The notes under the pieces are model-generated. The model did not search any database. It worked only from the letters and a program-made list of their open reading frames with translations, and was not told the origin of the DNA. From Lachnospiraceae bacterium (GTDB lineage: Bacteria; Bacillota; Clostridia; Lachnospirales; Lachnospiraceae), in contig JAFXQR010000143.1 of NCBI GenBank assembly GCA_017526985.1, forward strand, positions 1-63,387: 63,387 nt of DNA. Reading direction: 5' to 3'. The position numbers were made by a program, and so were the translations under genes. Below are positions 25,864-34,343 of the stretch, piece after piece. How positions within the stretch are numbered: the first letter of the stretch is position 1; the number at the start of each line of letters is the position of its first letter.

Positions 25864-26500
25864 TTATTTCGTCCCAAAAATTCGATCTCCCGCATCACCA
25901 AGTCCGGGACAGATATATGCATTCTCATTTAATTCACGGTCCAAATGTCCGACATAAATCTGTACATCCGGATGCTCTTTATGCAGGCGTTCCAATCCTT
26001 CCGGAGCAGCGATGATACACATAAACTTGATCATCTTTCCGCCCTTTTCTTTGATGAAATTGATCGCATCTACTGCGGAGCCTCCCGTTGCCAGCATAGG
26101 ATCTGTCACGATGATGATACGCTCGCTGATCGGATCCGGCAATTTACAATAATAACTGTGCGGCTTATGCGTCACCTTATCACGATACATACCGATATGC
26201 CCTACCTTTGCCGTAGGAAGCAGGCTTAGTATCCCCTCTGTCATTCCCAGGCCTGCGCGAAGGATCGGTACCACAGCCTGTTTGCGTCCTGCGATCACCG
26301 GACATATTGTCTTCTCGATAGGTGTCTCAACCTCGATCTCTGTAGTTTCCAGGTCACGCAAGGCTTCATACCCCATCAGCATAGCAATCTCTTCCGCTAC
26401 TTTACGAAACTCTGCAGTTCCGGTATTCTTATCCCGTAATCTTGTGCTGGATCAAAGGATGATCTAAGATAAATATGTTCTTCTCATTTCTGAAATCCAT
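25864..26500 (-). pseudogene. upp: Uracil phosphoribosyltransferase, frameshifted
   Basis: The C-terminal 172 residues from 26382 are intact, with the PRPP-binding [14 protein letters not shown] loop and the C-terminal [12 protein letters not shown]. The real start is ATG 26500 behind AGGGAGG, giving [11 protein letters not shown] then a stop. The family sequence resumes in another frame with [20 protein letters not shown]. Restoring about 8 nt near 26437 would give 214 residues, close to the family length of about 209. Either a real deletion or an assembly error. Upp makes UMP from uracil and PRPP. Confidence 0.85.
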
Positions 26501-26513
26501 GTTATGCCTCCCT

Positions 26514-26597
26514 TTAAGTATGTTTTTTACAGCCACTCGATCTGAAAAAATGAATTATAGTACCAACAGTAATTAGAATTCCTATGGTTTTCTTCAT
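26514..26597 (-). CDS. 27-residue hydrophobic peptide ORF upstream of upp
   Basis: ATG behind a strong AAGGAGG, then MKKTIGILITVGTIIHFF and a short Cys/Lys-containing tail. One short membrane helix. It ends 14 bp before the upp start, close to the upp RBS, so it may be a leader peptide or a small membrane protein. No homologue recognised. Confidence 0.4.
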   Translation of the reverse strand: MKKTIGILITVGTIIHFFRSSGCKKHT

Positions 26598-26656
26598 GAT
26601 ACCTCCTTCCGCTTTTTTCTATTCACACCAATTATGCGATGTTATGTCTCTTCTCT

Positions 26657-28162
26657 TCACCTTCCATATCCGATCACATCATAGCTCCAGCCGATCTTGT
26701 CCCGGCAATAAGCCTCATATTCCTCTTTACTCACCAACATTCCGTCACCGATGTCTCTACGGCTCAATTCTCCGTTTCCCGTAAAGAACCTTTTATTATT
26801 CTCAATCTCATGCACCAGTTCTTCCGAAGCTTCCAGATCGATATAATAATCTAATTCCCCCGGAGTAGTTGTAAAACTACCTCCATTTTCAAATGCTGCT
26901 CCCAGGAAGGTAATACCCTCTTTGCCTACTTTCACAAAAAAGCTGGTAAAACATCCCTGATTCCCGTATACCAGCTTCAGCACACCTCTTCTGCAGTTAT
27001 AGTACAGACAGCCGAATTCCCCGTTGCACATGATCATTTCGTAGGGCTTGCCGTCTTCACCGATGCTGTATACCTTAAACGCCGCCACATGATAGTCGCC
27101 ATCCACGATCGCAAGCTCCGGTATATCATCATCATCGAACAGGAACAGGCCATAATGCATTTCCGTATTCTCTGTTATAAAGCCATCCAATGCTTCATCA
27201 CTTTCCACAAGATCCCGATATAGTTCCACTCCGTTCTCATGAAATGCCAGAAAATCCTCTTTTTTCAGGCAGTTGGTCAAAAAATGCTCCCTCTCGGGGC
27301 GGCTACCCGTATCATACTCGATCTGCCAAATCTCAGCATCCTGAATGTATTCGGAAAGATACTCATGATATTCTTTTTCATCCACCAGTCGGCCTTCATC
27401 AGACAGTTCCACATTGGTACTGAAGTATGCATTCCGGTCATTTTTGATCTCTTCGATATATTTGTCCGCGATCCGGACATCAACACGATATTCCTCCTTA
27501 CCGGATTCCAATGTCGCACCGCCGGAGTTACTGATTGCGGATCCCAGATATTCGATCTGATCCCTGTCCACTTTTACCGTATGAGTAATACTATATCCCT
27601 GAGCCCCGTCCGAAAAACTGATGATACCGGTTTTCTCATAATAACTGAACTTTCCCCATTCGGAATAACACATAAACATCTTGCAGGGAATGCCATCCGA
27701 TCCGATCGAATATATTTTTACGGGTGTCACATGATTATCACGATCAATGATCACCAACTCCGGTACATCATCCGCATCCAAATAGATCAATCCAAACTGA
27801 ACCATAGATATGCCTTCGTCAAAACCATCCAGATACAGATCCGATTTGACCAGCTTCCGATATGGCTCTACTTCCGGCAATCCACACTCCAGGAAGGCAT
27901 CTTTACATAAACTGCTTGTCATAGGCAGCGTGATCTGCATCGAGTCAGCAGTGGTCTCATCCAATGTTTCCCTCCCCGGTTCCAGATCCTCCCATTCCAC
28001 TACATCGGTTTGTGCTTCTGTATCACTTACAGGTTCCGATGTCGGAGACTCTTCCGTTACAGCGGGGAGTTCAACCGCCGTTTCGCCTTTGCCACATCCT
28101 GCCAGAGTCAGCAACGCAGCAACAGCAGATATTCCTAATTTGATGCCCGATGATCGTTTCAT
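26657..28162 (-). CDS. Lipoprotein with internal duplication
   Basis: 501 aa. A signal peptide with lipobox LTLAGC (Cys23) precedes a Thr/Glu-rich linker to about residue 75. Two related domains of about 200 residues follow, each with YxxLV-SDxxLDGF, a DxDDxPELxIxDxDxHV strand set and a KVYSIGxDGxP-Y/CxMxMC segment. The repeated acidic DADDVPELVI and DDDDIPELAI could bind calcium or imitate integrin-like blades. Extracellular, membrane-anchored, function unknown. It overlaps the upstream DUF1292 gene by 4 bp. Confidence 0.7.
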   Translation of the reverse strand: MKRSSGIKLGISAVAALLTLAGCGKGETAVELPAVTEESPTSEPVSDTEAQTDVVEWEDLEPGRETLDETTADSMQITLPMTSSLCKDAFLECGLPEVEPYRKLVKSDLYLDGFDEGISMVQFGLIYLDADDVPELVIIDRDNHVTPVKIYSIGSDGIPCKMFMCYSEWGKFSYYEKTGIISFSDGAQGYSITHTVKVDRDQIEYLGSAISNSGGATLESGKEEYRVDVRIADKYIEEIKNDRNAYFSTNVELSDEGRLVDEKEYHEYLSEYIQDAEIWQIEYDTGSRPEREHFLTNCLKKEDFLAFHENGVELYRDLVESDEALDGFITENTEMHYGLFLFDDDDIPELAIVDGDYHVAAFKVYSIGEDGKPYEMIMCNGEFGCLYYNCRRGVLKLVYGNQGCFTSFFVKVGKEGITFLGAAFENGGSFTTTPGELDYYIDLEASEELVHEIENNKRFFTGNGELSRRDIGDGMLVSKEEYEAYCRDKIGWSYDVIGYGR

Positions 28163-28434
28163 TCTTCTCCACGCACTTTCTTCAATTCTGTTCTATATAA
28201 CCATAAAGCCTTTTCAAAATCGTTTTCATCCGAAATACTGACCAGCTCCTCTCCGTCCTCCTTCATGATCAAAAAATCATCCGGATCCTCCATATTGATC
28301 AGATAATAAAATCCCTGTAGTTTACCGATAATGGTGTATTCCACATCGTCAATCCCAACCACTTCTACTTCCGTATCTTCTGATGCATTTTCAAGATCTA
28401 ATATATAATCTTCGTCATCAAATGCTGATCCCAT
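28159..28434 (-). CDS. DUF1292-like small acidic protein
   Basis: 91 aa, strongly acidic. The pattern VVGIDDVEYTIIGKLQ...YYLINMED...LIMKED with a C-terminal helix FEKALWLYRTEL is that of the DUF1292 family (YrzB-like), small cytosolic proteins of Firmicutes of unknown role. Start overlap (ATGA) with the lipoprotein shows coupling. Confidence 0.6.
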   Translation of the reverse strand: MGSAFDDEDYILDLENASEDTEVEVVGIDDVEYTIIGKLQGFYYLINMEDPDDFLIMKEDGEELVSISDENDFEKALWLYRTELKKVRGEE

Positions 28435-28640
28435 AGCATGCTTCTCCTTTTAAGCTCTGTTCCCAAAATTTTAACCATAATATAAAGAAAGATGCCTCCC
28501 TTACCCTATATCATATAATTTTTCTGTGTTATAATACAACTATATTTCAAAAAAATTTCAATCAGGTGTCAGATTTCCCGCACCTGATCCGTATTGTATA
28601 TGAAGGCCCTTCAAGGAACCAGCAACCCGGAGTGAAACAT

Positions 28641-29162
28641 ATGCCTGATATGGACAATAAAAATGCAGAACGCCTGGTGCAAACCTATGCAGACATGATC
28701 CTGCGCATCTGTTACATGTATCTGAAGCATACTCAGGATGCCGAAGATATCTGTCAGGATGTCTTGGTAAAGCTTTTGTCCGGAAACTTGTCTTTTGAAA
28801 CTGAAGAACATGAAAAAGCCTGGATCATCCGGACCACCATCAATGCCTGCAAAGATCACCTGCGTTCCAATTTCTGGACACATGCCATCGATCTGGACAA
28901 TGCAAATGAAATAGAAGCACCCAAAGAACCGGACTCTGAGTTGATGGAGTATGTGCTGCGGCTTCCGAAGAATTATCGCATCAGCATCTATCTTCATTAC
29001 TACGAAGGCTATCCGGTATATGAGATCGCATCCCTGCTTGGCCGGTCGGAAAATACGGTTTCGGCATATCTGTCCCGTGGGCGCAAACGGTTGAAATCCA
29101 TGATCGAAAAGGACACAGGCAGTAATAAAGATCTGAAGGGAGTCATCCGTTATGTCGAATAA
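28641..29162 (+). CDS. ECF-type RNA polymerase sigma factor
   Basis: 173 aa from the ATG behind GGAG; 25 upstream residues are dropped. Region 2 has DMILRICYMYLKHTQDAEDICQDVLVKL (about 17-45), and region 4 has LPKNYRISIYLHYYEGYPVYEIASLLGRSENTVSAYLSRGRKRL (about 107-150). TATAAT at 28530 is a candidate -10. It overlaps the anti-sigma-like gene by 11 bp, the usual arrangement. Target genes are unknown; its own operon is a likely target. Confidence 0.9.
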   Translation: MPDMDNKNAERLVQTYADMILRICYMYLKHTQDAEDICQDVLVKLLSGNLSFETEEHEKAWIIRTTINACKDHLRSNFWTHAIDLDNANEIEAPKEPDSELMEYVLRLPKNYRISIYLHYYEGYPVYEIASLLGRSENTVSAYLSRGRKRLKSMIEKDTGSNKDLKGVIRYVE

Positions 29163-29943
29163 ATTGGAAAACGAATTTCATAAGTCCATAGACAGCCTTT
29201 GTTTCTCATCCGAAGCAAAAGACAGATTGTGCAAAAAAATACAATCTGCCGCTAACGGATCAGAAAGAGAGAATACAACTATGAAAAAATGGACATTACC
29301 GAAAATCGCCGCTGCTGCAGTCGCTGTACTGGCACTATCCGGCGGAGGCGCATATGCCGCCGGCGTGATCACCGGATCCTACACACAGGTATCCACTTCC
29401 GACTACCAATACGATTACAGTGCGATCGGAAAGGCAATGGATCAGGCCGGTATCCATGCCTATATCCCGGAATCCTTCTCGGTCGGATATACCTACGAAG
29501 CAGCCGCAGTATTAACGACACATGATACAGATGAAAGCGAAAATGTCGTAAACAGCTATCCGGATCTGAACATCGTCTACAAAAATGCTTCCGGCAACCG
29601 GCTCAATTTAGACCTATACGATGCCGCAAACATTACTGACGAAAGCACGGATCCGAATGCAACATGCGAGATTGACGGGATCATGGTATACTATGATTAC
29701 ATAGAATATGTATGCGTTCCGGATAAGGATTATCTGGACAATACCCTGGATCCGGAAATCCGGGATCGCGTATATAATGACGGTCATTTTGGTGTAATGT
29801 TTGATTTCGCAGAGGAGGATTATTGTGCCTACAGTAATATCTGCTTCCAAAAAGACAATGTATTCTATTGCATCCATGTTCGTGATAAAGAACTATCCGC
29901 AGAGGAATTGTTTACCGTAGCTAATGAACTGATCTGCGAATGA
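29152..29943 (+). CDS. Membrane anti-sigma-like protein
   Basis: 263 aa. A short cytosolic N-terminus (1-45) is followed by one helix (about 49-71, IAAAAVAVLALSGGGAYAAGV) and an external domain of 190 residues rich in Tyr and Asp. This topology and its position after the ECF sigma gene indicate the partner that holds the sigma factor at the membrane. The external part would sense an unknown cue. Confidence 0.7.
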   Translation: MSNKLENEFHKSIDSLCFSSEAKDRLCKKIQSAANGSERENTTMKKWTLPKIAAAAVAVLALSGGGAYAAGVITGSYTQVSTSDYQYDYSAIGKAMDQAGIHAYIPESFSVGYTYEAAAVLTTHDTDESENVVNSYPDLNIVYKNASGNRLNLDLYDAANITDESTDPNATCEIDGIMVYYDYIEYVCVPDKDYLDNTLDPEIRDRVYNDGHFGVMFDFAEEDYCAYSNICFQKDNVFYCIHVRDKELSAEELFTVANELICE

Positions 29944-29977
29944 TCCACAAACGGTCTGACAGTGATCAAATTTTAAG

Positions 29978-30011
29978 AAACCACGAGAATACACTCTCTC
30001 GTGGTTTTTTT
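29978..30011 (+). terminator. Terminator of the sigma/anti-sigma operon
   Basis: AAACCACGAGA and TCTCGTGGTTT form a perfect 11-bp stem, followed by T residues. Confidence 0.9.
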
Positions 30012-30179
30012 CAGGGTTCCTCCCCCCTGATATCAACGCGCCTTAAAGTAGCAGACATGTAATGTCCGATATGTAGTCGTAAAAAATGACTCATGTTAAA
30101 GTATATAGTAGAAATGATTTACGGAAGTACATATTATCCCGGCAATGCGGGATTTGCCTTTGAAAGCGGAGATGATATT

Positions 30180-30593
30180 ATGTCGAAACTATATGCGATC
30201 GGTGTGGGATCCGAAAATTCAGAACTGATGTCTCTCAAAGCTGCAAGAGTATTGCAGGATGTGGATGTAATCGCGTGCCCGGAAAAACAATACGACAAAG
30301 GCATGGCCATTCATATCGCAGAACAGATCGCTACTACCCTGGCCAAAAAGGATACTATGCTGATGCATTTTCCTATCACAAAGGGATGTGATACGATCTC
30401 ACAGCCCCATGATGAGATGACCGAGCGAATCCTCACTATGTTAAGACGGAACAAAACGGTAGCCCTCTTAGCAATGGGTGATGAAGGTTTTTATTCCACT
30501 GTTTCCCAGGTACTCGAAGAAGTACAGGAAACCGGATTTCGTACCGAGATCGTCTGCGGTATCCCCACTCATATGCCAGCTGCTGCGGTGTAA
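30180..30593 (+). pseudogene. Truncated precorrin-2/cobalt-factor-II C20-methyltransferase
   Basis: 137 aa against about 230 in the family. The N-terminal SKLYAIGVGSENSELMSLKAARVLQDVDVIACP matches CbiL/CobI, and ALLAMGDEGFYSTVSQVLEE matches the GDPxxYST SAM-binding segment (Pro is Glu here). The chain stops after GIPTHMPAAAV, where the family continues with its C-terminal domain. A terminator follows at once. No other cobalamin gene is in the window, so this is probably a remnant. RBS GGAG decides the start. Confidence 0.7.
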
Positions 30594-30616
30594 CACCGCG
30601 TTAGTTTCCCTTTCTT

Positions 30617-30650
30617 AAAAAACCACGGAGATGGATACTCCGTGGTTTTT
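30617..30650. terminator. Bidirectional terminator
   Basis: AAAACCACGGAG and CTCCGTGGTTTT make a 12-bp stem with A and T tracts on both flanks, between the converging genes at 30593 and 30653. Confidence 0.9.
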
Positions 30651-30652
30651 GA

Positions 30653-31630
30653 TTAAGGACATTTTTTTGCTGTATGTCTTGGTGCTGCTAAAACAACTGT
30701 CTCTTCTTCGTATTCATCATATTCTTCGTCATCATCATATTCCGCTATCACATACTCTTCTTCTGTATCATCCTCTTCTTCATAATCCTCTTCATTATCT
30801 TTCTCCGCATCCTCTTCCTTTGCCGGTTCCCGGAAGATCAGTTTCAGGATCCCGGTGTTATTGAGAAGGAAGATCACCAAAAGCATAAATAAATGCGTAT
30901 AGAAAATGCCTACGATATAATAATTCCGCTCCAGCAGATATCCTGCCTCAAATCCGAAATGAGTAAGCAGCCCGGTCAGCAAAAGGCCCATGATGAGCAG
31001 ATAGATATTTTTAAACATATCTACCAATGCATGGATAAAATCAATAAACGAAGCATCAAAATATACAAAACGTCCGATCATCAATCCGAGATAGTAGATC
31101 ATTACCGGATTGTACTCGCTCTCATCACCCACACTGTTCAGTCCCGCCAGTATAATGATCACGTAGAACATCGCCAGCATACGAATGCAGGCCTTCTCCT
31201 CACGGCTGATCCTTTTCAACGGAATGATCAGTTTATCCAATAAAGAATTGATCACGCAGGACAGGCAGATCAGTAAAAGCAAAACAAAATCTCTGCCGTT
31301 TTGCCATACATCCATGATCCAATCCAGCACCTGTCCGCCTTTTGCACCACCCATATACAGCGTGTTGATATGATTCAGGATCACATAGGCGCAGGAAAAC
31401 GAAAGTACCGAGCACCCGGAGATCATCATCTCATAAAAGCGCTGTATGCGGTTATGAACTCCTTCATACAATAGCTGCGGCTGTTCCTCTTTTTCTTTAT
31501 GCAGTGTAGCGATCTTTACTCCCGCAATGATCAGAATATTGCATATAAGAATTCCTGCCAATGCAACTACAAAGAATAATAATTTCTGTTGTATAGTAAA
31601 GTCCGGATTTGTGTATGCCTCAAATGTCAT
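30653..31630 (-). CDS. Multi-pass membrane protein with acidic tail
   Basis: 325 aa from the ATG behind GGGGAG. Seven or eight hydrophobic helices between residues 15 and 265, then a long acidic C-terminal tail (about 270-310, dominated by Glu, Asp and Tyr) and a final basic stretch. Family not recognised. Single gene with its own terminator. Confidence 0.6.
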   Translation of the reverse strand: MTFEAYTNPDFTIQQKLLFFVVALAGILICNILIIAGVKIATLHKEKEEQPQLLYEGVHNRIQRFYEMMISGCSVLSFSCAYVILNHINTLYMGGAKGGQVLDWIMDVWQNGRDFVLLLLICLSCVINSLLDKLIIPLKRISREEKACIRMLAMFYVIIILAGLNSVGDESEYNPVMIYYLGLMIGRFVYFDASFIDFIHALVDMFKNIYLLIMGLLLTGLLTHFGFEAGYLLERNYYIVGIFYTHLFMLLVIFLLNNTGILKLIFREPAKEEDAEKDNEEDYEEEDDTEEEYVIAEYDDDEEYDEYEEETVVLAAPRHTAKKCP

Positions 31631-31693
31631 GTTACTTTCTCCCCATTCTTTTCCGAGGAAATAGAATAACACAAAACCGGCTTCCGTGCAAGT

Positions 31694-32161
31694 TTACAGC
31701 ATCATTTCCATGTATCTTCGGAAGGTCTCAAAGCCTGCTGCTTCGTAGAATGCCAGAGCGCTTTTGTTAAATTCCCACATATTCAGTTCGATCCGGTGAA
31801 ATCCTTTTTCTTTTGCAAAATCTTTTATGAATTCGATCATTTGTGTAGCGACTCCCTTACGTCGATGTGCTTCGTCCACACAGAACTCATCGATATCTAA
31901 GAAATCACGCTCTTTCATAAACGGGCTTCCCGCTTTGAAAATATGATGGATCACCGCAAATCCGCAGATCACACCGTCTTCTTCCGCAACAACGATCTTC
32001 TGCTCCGGATCCTTCCAGATTACAAAGATAAAATCCCTCAGTTCCGGACCAAATCCCGGTTTAAACACCTCCGGCTTTCCTGCCACATGCAGATCGTTTA
32101 CCTGCTTGCGCAATATGTTTACCTGTTCCAATTCATTTTCTTCTGCAAATCTAATGTTCAT
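31694..32161 (-). CDS. GNAT-family N-acetyltransferase
   Basis: 155 aa from the ATG behind AAGGAG. IDEFCVDEAHRRKGVATQMIEF (about 88-109) is the acetyl-CoA binding motif A, and NKSALAFYEAAGFETF the C-terminal motif B. Substrate unknown. It follows another GNAT gene by 44 bp and is probably co-transcribed. Confidence 0.88.
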   Translation of the reverse strand: MNIRFAEENELEQVNILRKQVNDLHVAGKPEVFKPGFGPELRDFIFVIWKDPEQKIVVAEEDGVICGFAVIHHIFKAGSPFMKERDFLDIDEFCVDEAHRRKGVATQMIEFIKDFAKEKGFHRIELNMWEFNKSALAFYEAAGFETFRRYMEMML

Positions 32162-32205
32162 TTTCTTCTCTCCTTCAATCTTGTATTTATGTTTGATTCC
32201 TAAAT

Positions 32206-32724
32206 TTATATTTTTTTCTGCATCCACAACAGATCATACCATCGGTCAAATTTCTTTCCTATCCCCTTCATATGAGCTGTTTTTTCAAACCCCTGTTTCC
32301 TATGAAAATTGTAACTGTCATGTGTCAGATACTCATCTTCCGGTTCGCAAAATGCTACTCCCGCAAGAAGATTTACGATCCCCTGTTTTTGTAATCTGTC
32401 CTCCAGTTCAAGATATAACTTTCTGCCAATACCTTGTCTTCTATAATCCTTATCCACATAGATCGATGTTACTGCCGTCCACGAATACGCATCCCTGGTA
32501 CTGTATGCGCTTGCATATGCATAACCGATCACTACACCTTCTTTCTCACAGACAAGATACGGATATTCTCTTTTGACCCTATGGATCCGCTCCGTAAATT
32601 CCTCCACTGTAGGAGCCTCGTATTCAAAGGATACCGCTGTGTTTCGTACATAATATGAATAGATTTCAACCAATCTGGCTGCATCCTCTGTTGTTGCTTC
32701 CCTTATTACCCATTCCTGTTCCAT
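32206..32724 (-). CDS. Phosphinothricin-type N-acetyltransferase
   Basis: 172 aa. IREATTEDAARLVEIYSYYVRNTAVSFEYEAPT at the N-terminus and SIYVDKDYRRQGIGRKLY near 95-112 are typical of the Pat/YncA branch that acetylates small amino acid analogues such as methionine sulfoximine. FHRKQGF and DLLWMQKK close the domain. Annotated starts further upstream lack a good RBS. Confidence 0.85.
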   Translation of the reverse strand: MEQEWVIREATTEDAARLVEIYSYYVRNTAVSFEYEAPTVEEFTERIHRVKREYPYLVCEKEGVVIGYAYASAYSTRDAYSWTAVTSIYVDKDYRRQGIGRKLYLELEDRLQKQGIVNLLAGVAFCEPEDEYLTHDSYNFHRKQGFEKTAHMKGIGKKFDRWYDLLWMQKKI

Positions 32725-32753
32725 GATTCCACACTCTCCTCTCACCTATAAAC

Positions 32754-32781
32754 CAAAAAACCGCCTGCGCTATGCAGACGG
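32754..32781 (-). terminator. Terminator of the 31-codon gene
   Basis: Minus strand CCGtCTGC and GCAGgCGG form the stem, then TTTTTT. Confidence 0.75.
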
Positions 32782-32812
32782 CTTAAGACACATTATGATA
32801 GATCCTCTGTCT

Positions 32813-32908
32813 TTATATCCCGAAATCTGACTGCATAGCAATATACCCCATGTCTCTATGGAGATAATAATAATAGCTATGCTGCTGCTGATTTCTGATG
32901 TTATTCAT
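32813..32908 (-). CDS. 31-residue peptide gene
   Basis: ATG 7 nt after AGGAG, reading MNNIRNQQQHSYYYYLHRDM and ending in QSDFGI. It has its own near-consensus promoter and a terminator 32 bp after the stop, so a transcript of about 170 nt devoted to it is expected. The peptide is soluble, with a Gln/His/Tyr-rich middle. No family recognised. It could be a small protein, a signal peptide precursor, or the transcript may act as an RNA. Confidence 0.55.
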   Translation of the reverse strand: MNNIRNQQQHSYYYYLHRDMGYIAMQSDFGI

Positions 32909-32936
32909 CTGATTACTCCTAAAAAAGTATAATCGC

Positions 32937-32966
32937 ATTCTATAACAGCATCCTGTTCTTTGTCAA
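32937..32966 (-). promoter_or_regulatory. Strong promoter of the 31-codon gene
   Basis: Minus strand -35 TTGACA; -10 TAGAAT with an 18-bp spacer (or TATAGA with 16). Confidence 0.75.
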
Positions 32967-32999
32967 GTATATAATTCTGCCTGTTTAGCCATATCCGCC

Positions 33000-33028
33000 T
33001 TGATAAACATTCAAAAATATACTAATAT
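33000..33028 (+). promoter_or_regulatory. Promoter of the ferredoxin-GNAT fusion gene
   Basis: -35 TTGATA, 17-bp spacer, -10 TAATAT. Confidence 0.65.
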
Positions 33029-33064
33029 TGTAAGAGGTAATCATAACAAAACGGAGGTATTTTC

Positions 33065-33520
33065 ATGCACAGACTATACGAAACCGAAGACATATCCGTA
33101 TTCTGGAATTCCGACAAATGCAGGCATGCAAAACAATGCGTACAAGGATGTCCCGAAGCCTTTGATATCAACCGCAAGCCCTGGATCCATATCGATGAAG
33201 CACCTGCCGACAAAGTGTGGAAGGCGATCTCCAAGTGCCCTTCCGGTGCGCTTGCCATTGTCTATAATCACGGGATAAAGATCGTATTCGAAACAGAGGC
33301 ACATCGCAGCGCCGCCTATATAGAGGATCGTTTGATCGGCGAATGCGATTATGAAGAAACCGAAAACGGATGGCGGATCTTTCACACAGAAGTAGATCCC
33401 GAATTCGGCGGGAAAGGAATTGCCAAACGACTGGTATACAGCGTTGTCCAGGAGGCCGAGCGAAGCAAATCCGAAGTGATCCCCTCCTGCTCCTACGCAA
33501 AAAGAATCCTTAATCTTTGA
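33065..33520 (+). CDS. YjdI-YjdJ-type fusion: mono-cluster ferredoxin plus GNAT
   Basis: 151 aa. Residues 1-65 contain CRHAKQCVQGCPEAF and a later SKCPSGAL, the divergent 4Fe-4S pattern of YjdI proteins. Residues 72-150 form the small Gcn5-like domain of YjdJ (HRSAAYIEDRLIGECDYEE, VDPEFGGKGIAKRLVYSVV). The two are separate neighbouring genes in enterobacteria and fused here. Biochemical role unknown. RBS GGAGG. Confidence 0.85.
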   Translation: MHRLYETEDISVFWNSDKCRHAKQCVQGCPEAFDINRKPWIHIDEAPADKVWKAISKCPSGALAIVYNHGIKIVFETEAHRSAAYIEDRLIGECDYEETENGWRIFHTEVDPEFGGKGIAKRLVYSVVQEAERSKSEVIPSCSYAKRILNL

Positions 33521-33526
33521 TCAAAA

Positions 33527-33554
33527 AAACCATGGGGGCAATCCTCGTGGTTTT
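33527..33554 (+). terminator. Terminator of the ferredoxin-GNAT gene
   Basis: AAACCATGGGG pairs with CCTCGTGGTTT using two G-U pairs, followed by TTTC. Confidence 0.7.
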
Positions 33555-33655
33555 CTTTCCTGCTACTCTTTCAGTATCGGCAGCACCTTATTTTCAATAA
33601 AAATTCACAATGTAATACGATACTTCCATCCTTCAACCCCCGCCTTTCTCATTGC

Positions 33656-34243
33656 TCATGTGTCCTGTACCCACACTACAAAACGGCAGCTGCCGTCGGA
33701 ATACTGTATTACATAGTAATGCAGGAAGGCGCCAAGATAGGAATGCCGATATTTTTCCGGCAGATCCTCGCGATTCACCAGCGGCAGCCCCGCTTCGATC
33801 GTATATCTGGTAACAGAAGTACCAACTATGTCTTCTGTAGATTCCGGGGCAGATTCTGACAGTGCCTGAGCAATCCCTTCCTCACAACCTTCCGGCAGAG
33901 CCGCACACATTTCCGCAATGCTTGCATACTGGCAAGTTTCGACCATATAGTCACCGTCCCGAACTCCTTTTCTGGCATATCGTTCAAAGCATCCGGCCAG
34001 GTCCGGCAGCAATGCGGCACTGCTGTATAACGCTTTCTCTTCCGCCGTCATCGGATTGCGGATCTCCCAATTCGTCGCACGAACATAGCTCCGGATCGTG
34101 GATGCAACAAATGCCGCGATAAAAACAAAGATCAGTAGTAACAAGCCGATTGCCACCTTATCGCTTGCTTTCATTTCCCGCTTTTGAACTCTCATCACTT
34201 CAGCATTTCCCATTTCTTCATCCTCCCATGTCATCATATCCAT
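33656..34243 (-). CDS. Single-pass membrane protein of unknown function
   Basis: Up to 195 aa. One helix (about 31-52, AIGLLLLIFVFIAAFVAST) after a charged cytosolic head, then an external domain of about 140 residues with two Cys (AGCF, ETCQYA, MCAALPEGCEEG). Two starts are plausible; the ATG at 34213 has the better RBS (GGGAGG, 8 nt) and would give 185 aa. No family recognised. Confidence 0.55.
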   Translation of the reverse strand: MDMMTWEDEEMGNAEVMRVQKREMKASDKVAIGLLLLIFVFIAAFVASTIRSYVRATNWEIRNPMTAEEKALYSSAALLPDLAGCFERYARKGVRDGDYMVETCQYASIAEMCAALPEGCEEGIAQALSESAPESTEDIVGTSVTRYTIEAGLPLVNREDLPEKYRHSYLGAFLHYYVIQYSDGSCRFVVWVQDT

Positions 34244-34343
34244 CTCCCCGATGATCTTAGTCTATCTCACTTTCCGGATCCGTTGCGTTTATTTCGTGTG
34301 AACGACAACAATTATCGCGTAAAAAACGGGGATGCCCCCCGTT

